A DNA stretch of 64,000 bases from Streptomyces sp. NBC_01750 (GTDB lineage: Bacteria > Actinomycetota > Actinomycetes > Streptomycetales > Streptomycetaceae): NCBI RefSeq assembly GCF_035918095.1, contig NZ_CP109137.1, forward strand, positions 7,628,001-7,692,000. Reading direction: 5' to 3'. A model generated the notes under the pieces. The model was not told where the DNA came from. It ran no database searches and was given only the letters and a program-made list of their open reading frames with translations. Positions 17,426-26,822 of this stretch are shown here, in pieces (within the stretch, counting starts at the first letter, position 1; every line of letters begins with the position of its first letter). The position numbers and the translations under genes are program-made.

Positions 17426-18784
17426 ATGCCCCTTCAGCGACGACCACGTGGAATCCGCCTGAGTGCGGGGGCGGCCACGGCCGCCATGGCCCTGCTCACG
17501 GGGTGCAGCGGAGCAGGCGCCTCCTCCTCCGGAGAGGGCGAGGCGGTGAACGTACTCATGGTGAACAACCCGCAGATGGCCGAACTGCAGAAGCTGACCG
17601 CTGCCAACTTCACCAAGGAGACCGGGATCAAGGTCAACTTCACCGTGCTCCCGGAGAACGACGTCCGCGACAAGATCAGCCAGGACTTCTCCAACCAGGC
17701 GGGCCAGTACGACGTCGCCACCATCAGCAACTTCGAAGTGCCGTTCTACGCCAAGAACGGCTGGCTGCACGAGCTCGACGAGTACGCGAAGAAGGACACC
17801 GCGTTCGACCAGAACGACATCCTCAAGCCGCTGCGGGAATCGCTCACCGCCCAGGACGGAAAGCTCTACGCCGAGCCCTTCTACGGCGAGTCGTCCTTCC
17901 TCATGTACCGCAAGGACGTCCTGGCCAGGAAGGGGCTGACGATGCCGGCGCAGCCCACCTGGCAGCAGGTCGCCGATCTCGCGGCGAAGGCGGACGGCGC
18001 AGAGAGCGGCATGAAGGGCATCTGTCTGCGCGGGCTCCCCGGCTGGGGGGAGGTCATCGCCCCGCTCACCACCGTCGTCAACACCATGGGCGGTACCTGG
18101 TTCACCAAGGACTGGCAGGCGAAGCTCACCTCCCCGGAGTTCAAGAAGGCCACCCAGTTCTATGTCGACCTGGTACGGGCGCACGGTGAAGCGGGTGCGG
18201 CCCAGTCCGGGTACGCCGAGTGCCTCAACAACATGACCCAGGGCAAGACCGCGATGTGGTACGACGCCACCGCCGGGGCCGGCTCCCTGGAGGCGGCCGG
18301 GTCCCCGGTCAAGGGCAAGATCGGATACGTACCGGCGCCGGTGGACAAGACCCGTAGCTCCGGCTGGCTCTACACCTGGGCCTGGGGCATGCAGAAGGCG
18401 TCCAAGAAGGCCGACAGCGCCTGGAAGTTCATCTCCTGGGCGTCCAGCAAGAAGTACGAGTCGCTGGTCGGCGAGAAGAGCGGCTGGGCCAATGTGCCCG
18501 CGGGCAAGCGCGCCTCCACCTACGCCAACCCGGAGTACCGCAAGGCCGCGGGCGCCTTCGCCGGCATCACCGAGAAGGCCATTGCGAGCGCCAACCCGGA
18601 GAACCCCGGCACCCAGCCCCGCCCCGCGGCCGGAATCCAGTTCGTCGGCATCCCCGAGTTCACCGACCTCGGCACCAAGGTCTCGCAGGAGATCAGTGCG
18701 GCCATCGCCGGCCGCCAGTCCGTCGACCAGGCCCTGGCCGCCTCCCAGAAGCTGGCCGAGAAGATCGGCAAGGAGTACCAGTGA
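17426..18784 (+). CDS. Sugar/polyol ABC transporter substrate-binding lipoprotein
   Basis: A 452-residue extracellular binding protein. The N-terminus MPLQRRPRGIRLSAG is followed by a hydrophobic stretch and lipobox LLTGCSG (Cys27), so it is a membrane-anchored lipoprotein. The family-1 solute-binding fold is shown by VLMVNNPQMAELQKL, QYDVATISNFEVPFY, YAEPFYGESSFLMYRKDVL and SAWKFISWASS. Similarity is to sorbitol/mannitol-type (SmoE-like) binding proteins, fitting the dehydrogenase and kinase downstream. The stop overlaps the next GTG start. A ribosome-binding AGGAG precedes the ATG. Confidence 0.92.
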   Translation: MPLQRRPRGIRLSAGAATAAMALLTGCSGAGASSSGEGEAVNVLMVNNPQMAELQKLTAANFTKETGIKVNFTVLPENDVRDKISQDFSNQAGQYDVATISNFEVPFYAKNGWLHELDEYAKKDTAFDQNDILKPLRESLTAQDGKLYAEPFYGESSFLMYRKDVLARKGLTMPAQPTWQQVADLAAKADGAESGMKGICLRGLPGWGEVIAPLTTVVNTMGGTWFTKDWQAKLTSPEFKKATQFYVDLVRAHGEAGAAQSGYAECLNNMTQGKTAMWYDATAGAGSLEAAGSPVKGKIGYVPAPVDKTRSSGWLYTWAWGMQKASKKADSAWKFISWASSKKYESLVGEKSGWANVPAGKRASTYANPEYRKAAGAFAGITEKAIASANPENPGTQPRPAAGIQFVGIPEFTDLGTKVSQEISAAIAGRQSVDQALAASQKLAEKIGKEYQ

Positions 18785-19755
18785 GCACATCCGTCACCGG
18801 CCGGCCGCTGTCCCCGCAGATCCGCTCGGAGCAGGCGCGGCAGCCGAAGGAGCGGAAGCGGGGAGTACGGGCCTGGGCCACCCGGGCTCCGCTCCTGCCC
18901 GCCCTCGTCTTCCTGATCGCGGTCACCCAACTGCCGTTCGTGGCAACGCTGGTGATATCGCTCTTCGACTGGAACCCGCTCAGCCCGGACGAGCGCGACT
19001 TCGCCGGATTCTCCAACTACACCTCCGTGGTCACCGACCCGGAGCTGCGCGACTCGGTCTGCACCACCGTCCTGCTCACCGCGAGTGTCGTCGTCGCCAC
19101 CGTGGTGCTCGGGCTGCTCCTCGCCCTGCTCCTCGACCGCTCCTTCTTCGGCCGCGGCATGGTGCGCACCCTGCTCATCACGCCCTTCCTGATCGTGCCC
19201 GTCTCCGCGGCGCTGCTGTGGAAGCACGCGCTGTACAACCCGGAGTACGGACTGCTCAACGGGGCGCTGACCTGGATCGGTGAGCTGTTCGGCGATACGT
19301 CCCCGCCGCAGCCGGACTGGATTTCCGGGATGCCTCTCATCGCCGTCGAAGCCGCGCTCGTGTGGCAGTGGACGCCGTTCATGATGCTGATCCTGCTCGC
19401 GGGACTGCAGAGCCGGCCCGCCGAGATGATGGAAGCCGCACGCCTGGACGGCGCCGGCAGCTGGCAGACCTTCCGCTATCTGACCCTGCCGCATCTGCGC
19501 CGGTACCTCGAGCTCGGCGTGCTGCTGGGCTCGGTGTACATCGTGCAGAACTTCGACGCGGTGTTCACCATCACCGCCGGAGGGCTGGACACCGCCAACC
19601 TTCCGTACACGATCTACCAGACCTTCTACAACGCTCACGAGTACGGGCTGGCGTCCGCCGCGGGAGTCGTCGTCGTCATCGGCACGATGATCATCGCGAC
19701 ATTCGCTCTCCGGGTCGTCTCGTCCCTCTTCCGTGAGGAGGCGAACCGCGCATGA
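18781..19755 (+). CDS. Sugar ABC transporter permease (MalF-type)
   Basis: A 324-residue permease with six predicted membrane helices. The EAA loop is EAARLDGAGSWQTFRYLTLP near residues 217-236, the site that contacts the ATPase. GTG start overlaps the stop of the binding-protein gene; the 3' end overlaps the next permease (ATGA). No ATPase gene is present in the operon, consistent with use of a shared MsiK-type ATPase in streptomycetes. Confidence 0.92.
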   Translation: MSTSVTGRPLSPQIRSEQARQPKERKRGVRAWATRAPLLPALVFLIAVTQLPFVATLVISLFDWNPLSPDERDFAGFSNYTSVVTDPELRDSVCTTVLLTASVVVATVVLGLLLALLLDRSFFGRGMVRTLLITPFLIVPVSAALLWKHALYNPEYGLLNGALTWIGELFGDTSPPQPDWISGMPLIAVEAALVWQWTPFMMLILLAGLQSRPAEMMEAARLDGAGSWQTFRYLTLPHLRRYLELGVLLGSVYIVQNFDAVFTITAGGLDTANLPYTIYQTFYNAHEYGLASAAGVVVVIGTMIIATFALRVVSSLFREEANRA

Positions 19756-20633
19756 CCGCGACCACAGCCACCTTGGCTCCTTCGAAACTGCTGCCGCCCG
19801 CCGCGCGCCGCGCCCGGCGACGCTCCGCCGCACTGGGCCTGGTGGCCTGGGTGGCAGGGCTCGGCTTCTGTCTGCCCGCCATGTGGATGCTGCTCACCTC
19901 CCTGCACTCGGAGGCGGACGCGGCCACCAACCCGCCCCCGCTCGCGGCGGCGCTCACCCTCGACAACTACCGGCAGTTCTTCGGCGCCGACGGCGGTCCG
20001 AGCCCCTGGCCTTCGCTGATCAACTCACTCTCGGCTTCCGTCTTCTCCACAGTGCTGGTGCTCCTTCTCGCGCTGCCGGCCGCGTACGCGCTCTCCATCC
20101 GGCGCGTACGCAAGTGGACGGACGTGCTGTTCTTCTTCCTGTCCACCAAGATGCTGCCGGTCGTCGCGGGTCTGCTGCCCGTCTACCTCTTCGCGAAGAA
20201 CGCCGGGATGCTGGACAACATCTGGCTCCTCGTCATCCTCTACACCTCGATGAACCTGCCGATCGCGGTGTGGATGATGCAGTCCTTCCTCGCGGACGTG
20301 CCGGTCTCGATCATCGAGGCGGCCCAGGTGGACGGCGCCCGGCTGCCCACTGTGCTGACCCGGATTGTCGCGCCGGTGGCCGGTCCCGGAATCGCGGCCA
20401 CCGCCCTGATCTGCTTCATCTTCAGCTGGAACGAGCTGCTCTTCGCCCGGGTGCTCACCGGGGTCGTGGCCCAGACCGCTCCGGTTTATCTGTCCGGAGT
20501 CGTCACCAGTCAGGGCCTCTTCCTGGCCCAGCTGTGTGCCGCCTCCGTCGTTGTTTCCCTGCCGGTGCTCGCCGCCGGATACGCCGCCCAGGACAAGCTC
20601 GTCCAGGGCCTTTCCCTTGGAGCTGTTAAATGA
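19752..20633 (+). CDS. Sugar ABC transporter permease (MalG-type)
   Basis: A 293-residue permease with six hydrophobic segments. The EAA loop EAAQVDGARLPTVLTRIVAP lies near 196-215 and the C-terminus ends in the typical GLSLGAVK. Coupled by ATGA overlaps to the upstream permease and the downstream dehydrogenase. Partner of the MalF-type permease in a heterodimeric channel. Confidence 0.92.
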   Translation: MTATTATLAPSKLLPPAARRARRRSAALGLVAWVAGLGFCLPAMWMLLTSLHSEADAATNPPPLAAALTLDNYRQFFGADGGPSPWPSLINSLSASVFSTVLVLLLALPAAYALSIRRVRKWTDVLFFFLSTKMLPVVAGLLPVYLFAKNAGMLDNIWLLVILYTSMNLPIAVWMMQSFLADVPVSIIEAAQVDGARLPTVLTRIVAPVAGPGIAATALICFIFSWNELLFARVLTGVVAQTAPVYLSGVVTSQGLFLAQLCAASVVVSLPVLAAGYAAQDKLVQGLSLGAVK

Positions 20634-21622
20634 GGGCAGCGATCGTCGAAGCCCCCGGCAAGGTCTCCGTCACGACGGTTCCCGACCCCACCCCGGGGCC
20701 GCGGGAGGTCGTCGTCTCGGTGGCCTCGTGCGGACTGTGCGGCACCGATCTGCACATTCTGCGGGGCGAGTTCGCGCCCACGCTGCCGATCGTGCCCGGT
20801 CATGAGTTCGCCGGTGAGATCGTGGGTATCGGGAGCGACGTCACCGAACTGGCCGTCGGCGACAAGGTCGCGGTCGACCCGTCCCTGCACTGTCACGAAT
20901 GCCGGTACTGCCGGGCCGGACGCGGCAATCTCTGCGACCGGTGGGCCGCCATCGGCGTCACCGTGCCGGGTGGTGCGGCGGAGTTCGCCGTCGCCCCCGT
21001 CGCCAACTGCGTACGGCTGCCCGGCCATATCGACGTCAAGGACGCGGCGCTGATCGAGCCGCTGTCCTGCGCGGTGCGCGGATACGACGTGCTGAACAGC
21101 AGCACCCTCGGCGCCAGCGTGCTGATATACGGCTCGGGGACCATGGGCCTGATGATGCTGGAACTCGCCAAGCGCACGGGCGCCGCGGGCGTGGACATAC
21201 TCGACATCAATCCGGACCGCCTCGCGACGGCCTCTCTGCTCGGCTGCTCCCGCTCGGCAGCGGGCGCCGAGGAGCTGGAGCAGCCGGGCGGCTGGGATTT
21301 CGTCATCGACGCGACCGGCAATGCGGGCGCCATCCAGGACGGCCTCGGACGGGTCGCGAAGGGAGGCACCTTCCTGCAGTTCGGGGTCGCCGACTATGCG
21401 ACGACAGCGGTGGTCGAGCCGTACCGGATCTACAACCAGGAGATCACCATCACCGGCTCGATGGCGGTGCTGCACAGCTATGAGCGGGCCGCCGCGCTCT
21501 TCGCGACCGGGGTGCTCGACCCGTCCGTCTTCATCAGCGACCGGCTGCCGCTGGACCAGTACCCCGAGGCCGTCGACCGGTTCAAGGCGGGCATCGGCCG
21601 CAAGATCGTGGTGGAACCGTGA
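20630..21622 (+). CDS. Zinc-dependent polyol (sorbitol-type) dehydrogenase
   Basis: A 330-residue medium-chain dehydrogenase. The catalytic zinc site is seen in CGLCGTD (Cys37) and PGHEF (His58, Glu59). The structural zinc site is the four-cysteine cluster in HCHECRYCRAGRGNLC (Cys88, 91, 94, 102). The Rossmann motif VLIYGSGTMGLMML follows, with VDILDIN giving an acidic residue after strand two that favours NAD. It probably oxidises an imported polyol to a ketose; the exact polyol is not determinable. Coupled to the permease and kinase genes by 4-bp overlaps. Confidence 0.9.
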   Translation: MRAAIVEAPGKVSVTTVPDPTPGPREVVVSVASCGLCGTDLHILRGEFAPTLPIVPGHEFAGEIVGIGSDVTELAVGDKVAVDPSLHCHECRYCRAGRGNLCDRWAAIGVTVPGGAAEFAVAPVANCVRLPGHIDVKDAALIEPLSCAVRGYDVLNSSTLGASVLIYGSGTMGLMMLELAKRTGAAGVDILDINPDRLATASLLGCSRSAAGAEELEQPGGWDFVIDATGNAGAIQDGLGRVAKGGTFLQFGVADYATTAVVEPYRIYNQEITITGSMAVLHSYERAAALFATGVLDPSVFISDRLPLDQYPEAVDRFKAGIGRKIVVEP

Positions 21623-22554
21623 GCGGCGGCCCCGGCGGCCCCGGCGGAGTCCTGGTACTGGGCGAGGCGCTCATCGATCTCGTCCCCGTGCCGAGTGAGC
21701 CGGAGGCCAGGCGCGCGCAGCCCGGCGGCGCACCGGCCAATGTGGCGGTCGGCCTCGCGCGCCTCGGCACGTCTGTCGCCTTCGCCGGAGCGCTCGGCGG
21801 CGACGGCTTCGCGCGGAGCATCGAGCGGCGGCTCGCGGGCGCCGGTGTGGATCTCAGCCTCTGCGCCCGCTCCGAACTCCCCACGGCGCTGGCGGTCGCC
21901 GATCCGGGGGAGACGGGGACCGGCTACCACTTCCACCTCCATGACACGGCGACGTTCCGGTTCCCGGACCGGGCGGCCGACGCCGGACGCTTCGGGGCTG
22001 TGTACGTCGGAGGCCTGGCCGCCGTCGTCGAACCGGCGGCCCAGGCAGTCGCGTCGACGGCGCGGGCCGCCGCCCGGCACTCGCTCCTGGTGGTTGACCC
22101 CAATGTGCGCGAGGACCGCACGATCGATCCCCGCCGGGGCCTCGGGCTGCTCCGTGACCTGTGCGCGCCGGCCCATGTGGTGAAGGCCAGCGACGAGGAT
22201 CTGCTGCGGCTGTGGCCGGACAGGGATCCGGACGAGAGCTGCCGGCGGCTGGCCGCGGAGGGACGACTCGTCGTCATGACCCGGGGAGCCCGGGGCAGTA
22301 CGGGCTACACCCCCGGCGCCCCTCCCGTGTCCGTACCGGCCGTCCCGGTCGACGTGGTCAACACCATCGGCGCCGGAGACGCGTTCATGGCGGGAGTCCT
22401 CGCCTGGCTCGGCAGGGCAGGAGGCCGGGAGCGAGGCTGGGAGCGGGCGCTGTCCCCGGGCCGGATTGAGCACATGCTGACCTTCGCCTCCCAGGTGGCC
22501 GCGTCCGTGGTCACCCAGACCGGCACGGAGCCCTCGGCGCCTGCCCACGTCTGA
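21619..22554 (+). CDS. PfkB-family carbohydrate kinase
   Basis: A 311-residue ribokinase-fold kinase. The N-terminal substrate motif GGAPANVAVGLARLG (36-50) and the C-terminal ATP-site motif TIGAGDAF (249-256, with Asp254 as catalytic base) are both intact. A fructokinase or related ketose kinase is likely, completing a route polyol to ketose to ketose phosphate. Last gene of the coupled operon; a strong terminator follows 10 bp after the stop. Confidence 0.88.
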   Translation: MSGGPGGPGGVLVLGEALIDLVPVPSEPEARRAQPGGAPANVAVGLARLGTSVAFAGALGGDGFARSIERRLAGAGVDLSLCARSELPTALAVADPGETGTGYHFHLHDTATFRFPDRAADAGRFGAVYVGGLAAVVEPAAQAVASTARAAARHSLLVVDPNVREDRTIDPRRGLGLLRDLCAPAHVVKASDEDLLRLWPDRDPDESCRRLAAEGRLVVMTRGARGSTGYTPGAPPVSVPAVPVDVVNTIGAGDAFMAGVLAWLGRAGGRERGWERALSPGRIEHMLTFASQVAASVVTQTGTEPSAPAHV

Positions 22555-22564
22555 CGGCACTTGC

Positions 22565-22610
22565 CCGTACCTGACCCGTCCCCGGATCCGGTCCGGCGGG
22601 TCAGGTACGG
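22565..22610. terminator. Strong hairpin between convergent operons
   Basis: Perfect 14-bp arms (CCGTACCTGACCCG and its complement at 22597-22610) enclose an 18-base loop that itself contains CCGGATCCGG. It lies between the kinase gene and the convergent cysteine hydrolase, so it is probably bidirectional. Confidence 0.8.
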
Positions 22611-22648
22611 TCCCGGTCCCGCCCATGCGTCCGTGTGCGGGGCCGGGG

Positions 22649-23233
22649 TCAGGCCGCTGCGGCCACGATCTCCTTGGTCGTCACCACCGTCGCGAAACCT
22701 CCGCCGTGCAGCGACACGGCCGACGCCTGCGCCAGTTCGTCCGCGGACCGCTGCCAGCCGAACGGACCCTCGAGATCGAATGTGTACGTCGCATCCAGGG
22801 CGAAAAGCACCTCGTACCCGAGGTTTCCACCCATCCGCGCCGTCGTCTCCGCACACATATTGGTCTGGATCCCGGCCACCACGAACTGCGAGACGCCCTC
22901 AGCCCTGAACCACGCGTCCAGGTCCGGCGTCCCGTAGAAGGCCGAATTCACGGTCTTCGTCACGAACAGCTCCGCCCCGGGCCCCTTTCCTCGCCGCTGC
23001 TCGACGTACTCCTTGAAGCCGTTTCCCTCATGCCCCTGTCGCAGCGGCGAGTCCGGCTTCGACGAGTCGTGCCGGACGAAGACGACCGGCCGCCCCGTGG
23101 CCTGCCAGGCGTCGATGAGCGAGGCGATGTTCTCGTCCGCCTCCGGGTTGTTCCGCCGACCCCAGAAGTCCGGCTCATCGAAGCCCTTCTGTACGTCCAC
23201 CACGACCAGTGCTGCGTTCTCTGCGATCTCCAT
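22649..23233 (-). CDS. Isochorismatase-family cysteine hydrolase
   Basis: A 194-residue hydrolase with the full catalytic triad of the family: Asp13 (VVVDVQKGF), Lys93 (TKTVNSAF) and Cys127 (GIQTNMCAETTAR), preceded by the cis-peptide region VVAGIQTN. Nicotinamidase-like length, but there is no clear metal-binding signature, so the substrate is unassigned. Divergent from the GlxA-type regulator with a 74-bp gap, suggesting the regulator controls it. Confidence 0.9.
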   Translation of the reverse strand: MEIAENAALVVVDVQKGFDEPDFWGRRNNPEADENIASLIDAWQATGRPVVFVRHDSSKPDSPLRQGHEGNGFKEYVEQRRGKGPGAELFVTKTVNSAFYGTPDLDAWFRAEGVSQFVVAGIQTNMCAETTARMGGNLGYEVLFALDATYTFDLEGPFGWQRSADELAQASAVSLHGGGFATVVTTKEIVAAAA

Positions 23234-23307
23234 GCCTACGATGCTGCCGCCCCGGTCGGCCGGACCCCAGAGGGGTACAAGTCAGCGATCGATGATTTAC
23301 TGCCACG

Positions 23308-24324
23308 GTGGCCACCGACTCCGTTCCGTACCGTGTCGCCCTCGTCAGCTTCCCGGGCATCCGAGCTTTCGACGTCTCCGTCATCACCGAGGTCTGGGGC
23401 ACGGATCGCACCGACCGCGGCGTCCCCGCCTTCGACCTGCGCCGCGCCGCCGCCGACGCCACGCCCGTCCCCATGCGCGGGGGCCTCAGCCTCACCCCCG
23501 ACCGCACCCTCGCCTGGCTGGCCCGTGCCGACCTGATCCTGATCCCCGGCCTGGACGACCACCTCACCCCCGCACCGCAGCCGGTACTCGAAGCCCTGCG
23601 CCGGGCACACGCCCGCGGCACCACCATCGCCGCCCTGTGCGGCGGCGCCTTCACCCTCGCCCAGGCCGGCCTCCTCGACGGCCGCCGCGCGATCACACAC
23701 TGGAACCTCGTCGATCTGCTCCGCGCCGAGCACCCGCGCGTCACCGTCGAACCCGACGCCCTCTTCATCGAGGACGGAAACATCTGGACCGCCGCCGGTA
23801 CGGCCGCCGGCATCGACCTGTGCCTGCACCTGGTCCGCACGGCCCACGGTGCCGAGGCGGCCGCGTCGATCGCCCGCTCGATGGTCACCGCTCCCTTCCG
23901 CACCGGAACCCAGGCCCAGTTCATCGAGCACCCCACCCCGCGCACCGACCGCGACGCCGACGCACTCGCATCCGTACGCGAATACGCCCTCCACCACCTC
24001 GGCGAACCGCTCGCCGTCGCCGACCTCGCCGCCCGCGCGGGCATGTCGGCACGCTCTTTCGCCCGGCACTTCGCCGCGGCCACCGGCACGACGCCGCTGC
24101 GCTGGCTCCTGGACCAGCGCATCGCCGCCGCCCAGAAGCTCCTCGAACACACCGACCTGCCGATGCCCGAGGTCGCCCGCCGTACGGGCTTCGGCAGCGA
24201 GATCACGATGCGCCAGCACTTCGCCTCGCGCCTCGCCACCAGCCCGCGCGCGTACCGCGCTTCCTTCGCCGCCCATGCCTCGCGCGGGCCGGGCACCGAA
24301 CCCCCGGGGCCGGCCCATGCCTGA
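23308..24324 (+). CDS. GlxA-family transcriptional regulator (DJ-1/PfpI plus AraC HTH)
   Basis: A 338-residue regulator. Residues 1-190 are a DJ-1/PfpI amidotransferase-like sensor domain, with IAALCGGAFTLAQAGLLDGR holding the nucleophile-elbow cysteine. Residues from about 225 to 320 carry two AraC-type HTH motifs (LAVADLAARAGMSARSFAR and LPMPEVARRTGFGSEITM). GTG start at 23308 sits only 74 bp from the divergent cysteine hydrolase start. Likely controls that neighbour; the ligand is unknown. Confidence 0.9.
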   Translation: MATDSVPYRVALVSFPGIRAFDVSVITEVWGTDRTDRGVPAFDLRRAAADATPVPMRGGLSLTPDRTLAWLARADLILIPGLDDHLTPAPQPVLEALRRAHARGTTIAALCGGAFTLAQAGLLDGRRAITHWNLVDLLRAEHPRVTVEPDALFIEDGNIWTAAGTAAGIDLCLHLVRTAHGAEAAASIARSMVTAPFRTGTQAQFIEHPTPRTDRDADALASVREYALHHLGEPLAVADLAARAGMSARSFARHFAAATGTTPLRWLLDQRIAAAQKLLEHTDLPMPEVARRTGFGSEITMRQHFASRLATSPRAYRASFAAHASRGPGTEPPGPAHA

Positions 24325-24397
24325 CGGCTCGCCGCGCCGGTTCGTCCCGTGATCCGGGCCGGCGGGCAGGGGAGTCCAGGTTGGAGCGGGACCGCAG

Positions 24398-24781
24398 TCA
24401 GCCTTCGGCCCAGGCTTCCTCTTCCTCCCGGGCGGCGTCATAGGCGCGTCGGGCGGCGGCGACCTGTGGCAGGTGCGCCTCGGACCAGCCCACGAGGGTG
24501 TCGAAGACCGGTACCAGGGTGCGGCCCAGGTCGCTGATCTCGTACTCCACCCGGGGCGGGATCTCCGCGTGGTAGGTGCGCACGATCATGCCGTCACGTT
24601 CCAGCTGACGCACGCGCTGGGTGAGGACCTTGGGGGTGATGGTCGGCACGAGCCGCTGCAGTTCATTGAAACGCAGCCGCCCATGGTGTTCGAGCACCCA
24701 CAGGATCGGGGTGGTCCAGCGGCTGAACACCAGGTCAACCACCGGATTGATCGGGCATGCCTGCTCCACGGGCTCGGCCAT
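24398..24781 (-). CDS. HxlR-family winged-helix regulator
   Basis: A 127-residue HxlR-type regulator. The N-terminal CPINPVVDLVFSRWTTPILW includes the family cysteine, and the wing helix region LQRLVPTITPKVLTQRVRQL binds DNA. HxlR proteins respond to reactive electrophiles, formaldehyde or quinones. It is divergent from a luciferase-like gene and a WrbA-type flavoprotein, a common pairing of regulator with quinone or redox targets. Confidence 0.92.
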   Translation of the reverse strand: MAEPVEQACPINPVVDLVFSRWTTPILWVLEHHGRLRFNELQRLVPTITPKVLTQRVRQLERDGMIVRTYHAEIPPRVEYEISDLGRTLVPVFDTLVGWSEAHLPQVAAARRAYDAAREEEEAWAEG

Positions 24782-24821
24782 GGCCGTCTCCTTACCGCCC
24801 TGGGCCCGCGAACCTGGCGGG

Positions 24822-24856
24822 CACTATCTCCGAGGTAACCACTATATCGAGGAAAG
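24822..24856. promoter_or_regulatory. Imperfect direct repeats upstream of the HxlR gene
   Basis: CACTATCTCCGAGGTAA (24822-24838) and CACTATATCGAGGAAA (24840-24855) are near-copies 18 bp apart in the divergent HxlR promoter region. They may be the HxlR operator. Confidence 0.4.
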
Positions 24857-24958
24857 TAGCCTGGTGGTGTTGCTGAAGACAGCAGCCCGGCACTCCCGCC
24901 GAACCGGATCAAGCCCAGCTTTGTGGGGCATGATCCCCGACGCGAAGAAGGCACCACC

Positions 24959-25447
24959 ATGACGTACCCAGCACTCCCCACGCGTGAGGGTGACCGGCCC
25001 GAGACCGGGCCCGAGGTCCCTCACCTGCAGTACACCCAGACCAGCCCGCCGCAGATCAAGGAAGAACTGCGGCAGTGGATGACCACCGCGCTGCCCGGCA
25101 TCGTCCCGGGCCGCAGCGAGATATCCGTCCCCAGCACCTGGGCGGTGTTCCTCAGCGGCGTCGCCCCGGCTGAGGGCGCCCGGCTGTTCCTGCCCCGGGG
25201 AAACGCGGAGTTCGCGCACCTGCACGCCGACGGCAGCCTCCACCTGGCGCTGGACCCGGCCGACCACGCCGCGTTCCTGGCCTCCGGGTGGGGCGAGAAG
25301 CACCCTCTGTACGACCGCGGCGTCAACGTCGTCATGTTCTACGCCCCCCGCGACCAGGCCGAGCTCGAGGTGGCCAAGAAGGCCATCGCCGCCTCCTACC
25401 AGTACGCGACCGGCCGCGCTCCGACCGTCACGACCGCTGCGGCCTGA
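24959..25447 (+). CDS. Luciferase-like domain (DUF5519-type) protein
   Basis: A 162-residue soluble protein starting MTYPALPTREG. The core FAHLHADGSLHLAL and GWGEKHPLYDRGVNVVMFY plus APRD matches, by recognition, the small family annotated as luciferase-like domain proteins of unknown function. The start is the ATG at 24959 with GAAGAAGG upstream; an upstream extension is unlikely. It lies 177 bp from the divergent HxlR gene and 81 bp before the WrbA-type gene. Confidence 0.7.
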   Translation: MTYPALPTREGDRPETGPEVPHLQYTQTSPPQIKEELRQWMTTALPGIVPGRSEISVPSTWAVFLSGVAPAEGARLFLPRGNAEFAHLHADGSLHLALDPADHAAFLASGWGEKHPLYDRGVNVVMFYAPRDQAELEVAKKAIAASYQYATGRAPTVTTAAA

Positions 25448-25528
25448 CCGTGGCCCCTGCCTGCCCGGCGGCGCGCTGAAGGCGCCGCCACCCCAACCCC
25501 CGAGTTCGTTCATCAAGGAGAATTGACC

Positions 25529-26128
25529 GTGTCCGCTGTCTCGATCGCCATTGCCTACCACTCCGGCTACGGCCACACCGCCCAGCTCGCCACCGCCGTC
25601 CGGACCGGCGCCGCCTCCGTTGAGGGGAGCGAGGTCCACCTGCTCGACATCACCGCGCTCACGGACGCGCAGTGGGCGCTCCTGGACGAAGCCGACGCCA
25701 TCATCTTCGGCTCCCCCACCTACATGGGCACCGCCTCCGGCGCCTTCCATGTCTTCGCCGAGGCCACCAGCAAGCGGTGGATCCGCCGCGCCTGGCAGGA
25801 CAAGCTCGCCGCGGGCTTCACCAACTCCGGCTCCAAGAGCGGCGACAAGCTTCACACCCTCCAGTACTTCACCATCCTGGCCGCACAGCATGGCATGCAC
25901 TGGGTCAACCTGGACCTGCCCTCGGGCTGGAACACCAGCACCTCCACCGAGCACGAGAACAACCGCCTGGGCTTCTACCTCGGCGCGGGAGCGGCGACCC
26001 ACATCGACCAGGGCATCGAAGCCGTCCACGGCGCCGACCTGAGCACCGCCACCCACCTCGGCCGTCGCGTCGCCGAACAGGCACTCATCTACGCCCGCGG
26101 CCGCGCGTTGACCGCCCGGGCCGCCTGA
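25529..26128 (+). CDS. WrbA/flavodoxin-like NAD(P)H:quinone oxidoreductase
   Basis: A 199-residue flavodoxin-fold protein. The FMN phosphate loop is SIAIAYHSGYGHTAQLA near the N-terminus, followed by FGSPTYMGTASG and GFTNSGSKSGDKLHTLQ. Such proteins reduce quinones by two electrons and protect from redox cycling. Start is the GTG at 25529, eight bases after AAGGAG; the TTG six bases earlier is too close to that site. Downstream of the HxlR-controlled region and probably in its regulon. Confidence 0.85.
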   Translation: MSAVSIAIAYHSGYGHTAQLATAVRTGAASVEGSEVHLLDITALTDAQWALLDEADAIIFGSPTYMGTASGAFHVFAEATSKRWIRRAWQDKLAAGFTNSGSKSGDKLHTLQYFTILAAQHGMHWVNLDLPSGWNTSTSTEHENNRLGFYLGAGAATHIDQGIEAVHGADLSTATHLGRRVAEQALIYARGRALTARAA

Positions 26129-26232
26129 CAACAGCAGCGCGGCCGGCGCTCATCGGCGCACACCACGTGAAGTGGCACCTGCCCGGCAGGCAGCCTACTG
26201 GCCGGCCTGCCGCATCCCCGCGGAGGAATCCC

Positions 26233-26697
26233 ATGCCCAAGACAAGTACAGGGCGAGCCCTGCTGACCCTGACCTCGCTCGCCACGATGTGCCTCGCGTA
26301 CGTGGCGGACTGGAATGAAACGCACATCTACAACCCCGACTGGACGTCGCACGCGAAGTTCCACAACGCCCAGACCATGAGCGTCGGCGCTGCGCTCGGT
26401 CTGGTGGGTCTGTACGTCCTGTGGATGCGCCGCGGCGCCTGGTCGCACTCCCGGCTTCAACTCGCCACCGGCGCCGCATCGTTGTACTGGATCACCCAGC
26501 TGTCAGCGATCTTCTACCCCGGCACGGCGCTCGTCGACCCGCCGAGGACCTTCGCCCCTCAGCCCGCACTCGCCGCGGCCATATTGGCCCTCAACGCGCT
26601 CGCGTATGTCGTCGAGAGCCGAGGGATCGGGCGCAGCGCCGGGCAGAGGCGCACGAAAACCGCCCACCTCGGCGCCGCCGACACCAGCAGTCCCTGA
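26233..26697 (+). CDS. Small membrane protein, DUF6640-like
   Basis: A 154-residue protein with four hydrophobic segments: LLTLTSLATMCLAYVA, VGAALGLVGLYVLWM, a third around WITQLSAIFYPG and a fourth at ALAAAILALNALAYV. The segment DWNETHIYNPDWTSHAKFHN between the first two is distinctive of a small uncharacterised membrane family. GGAGGAATCCC directly precedes the ATG. It follows the flavoprotein gene by 104 bp. No function is assigned. Confidence 0.6.
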   Translation: MPKTSTGRALLTLTSLATMCLAYVADWNETHIYNPDWTSHAKFHNAQTMSVGAALGLVGLYVLWMRRGAWSHSRLQLATGAASLYWITQLSAIFYPGTALVDPPRTFAPQPALAAAILALNALAYVVESRGIGRSAGQRRTKTAHLGAADTSSP

Positions 26698-26822
26698 CGA
26701 TGTGAGCGCCGCGATGACCCCCTGCAATGGGCCTGCAGATGCAGGGGGATCGCTGCTCGGGCCGCTGAACAGCCAGGTCAGCGCCACGGCTCGGGAGAGC
26801 TCGAGAACGCACAGGCACCCGA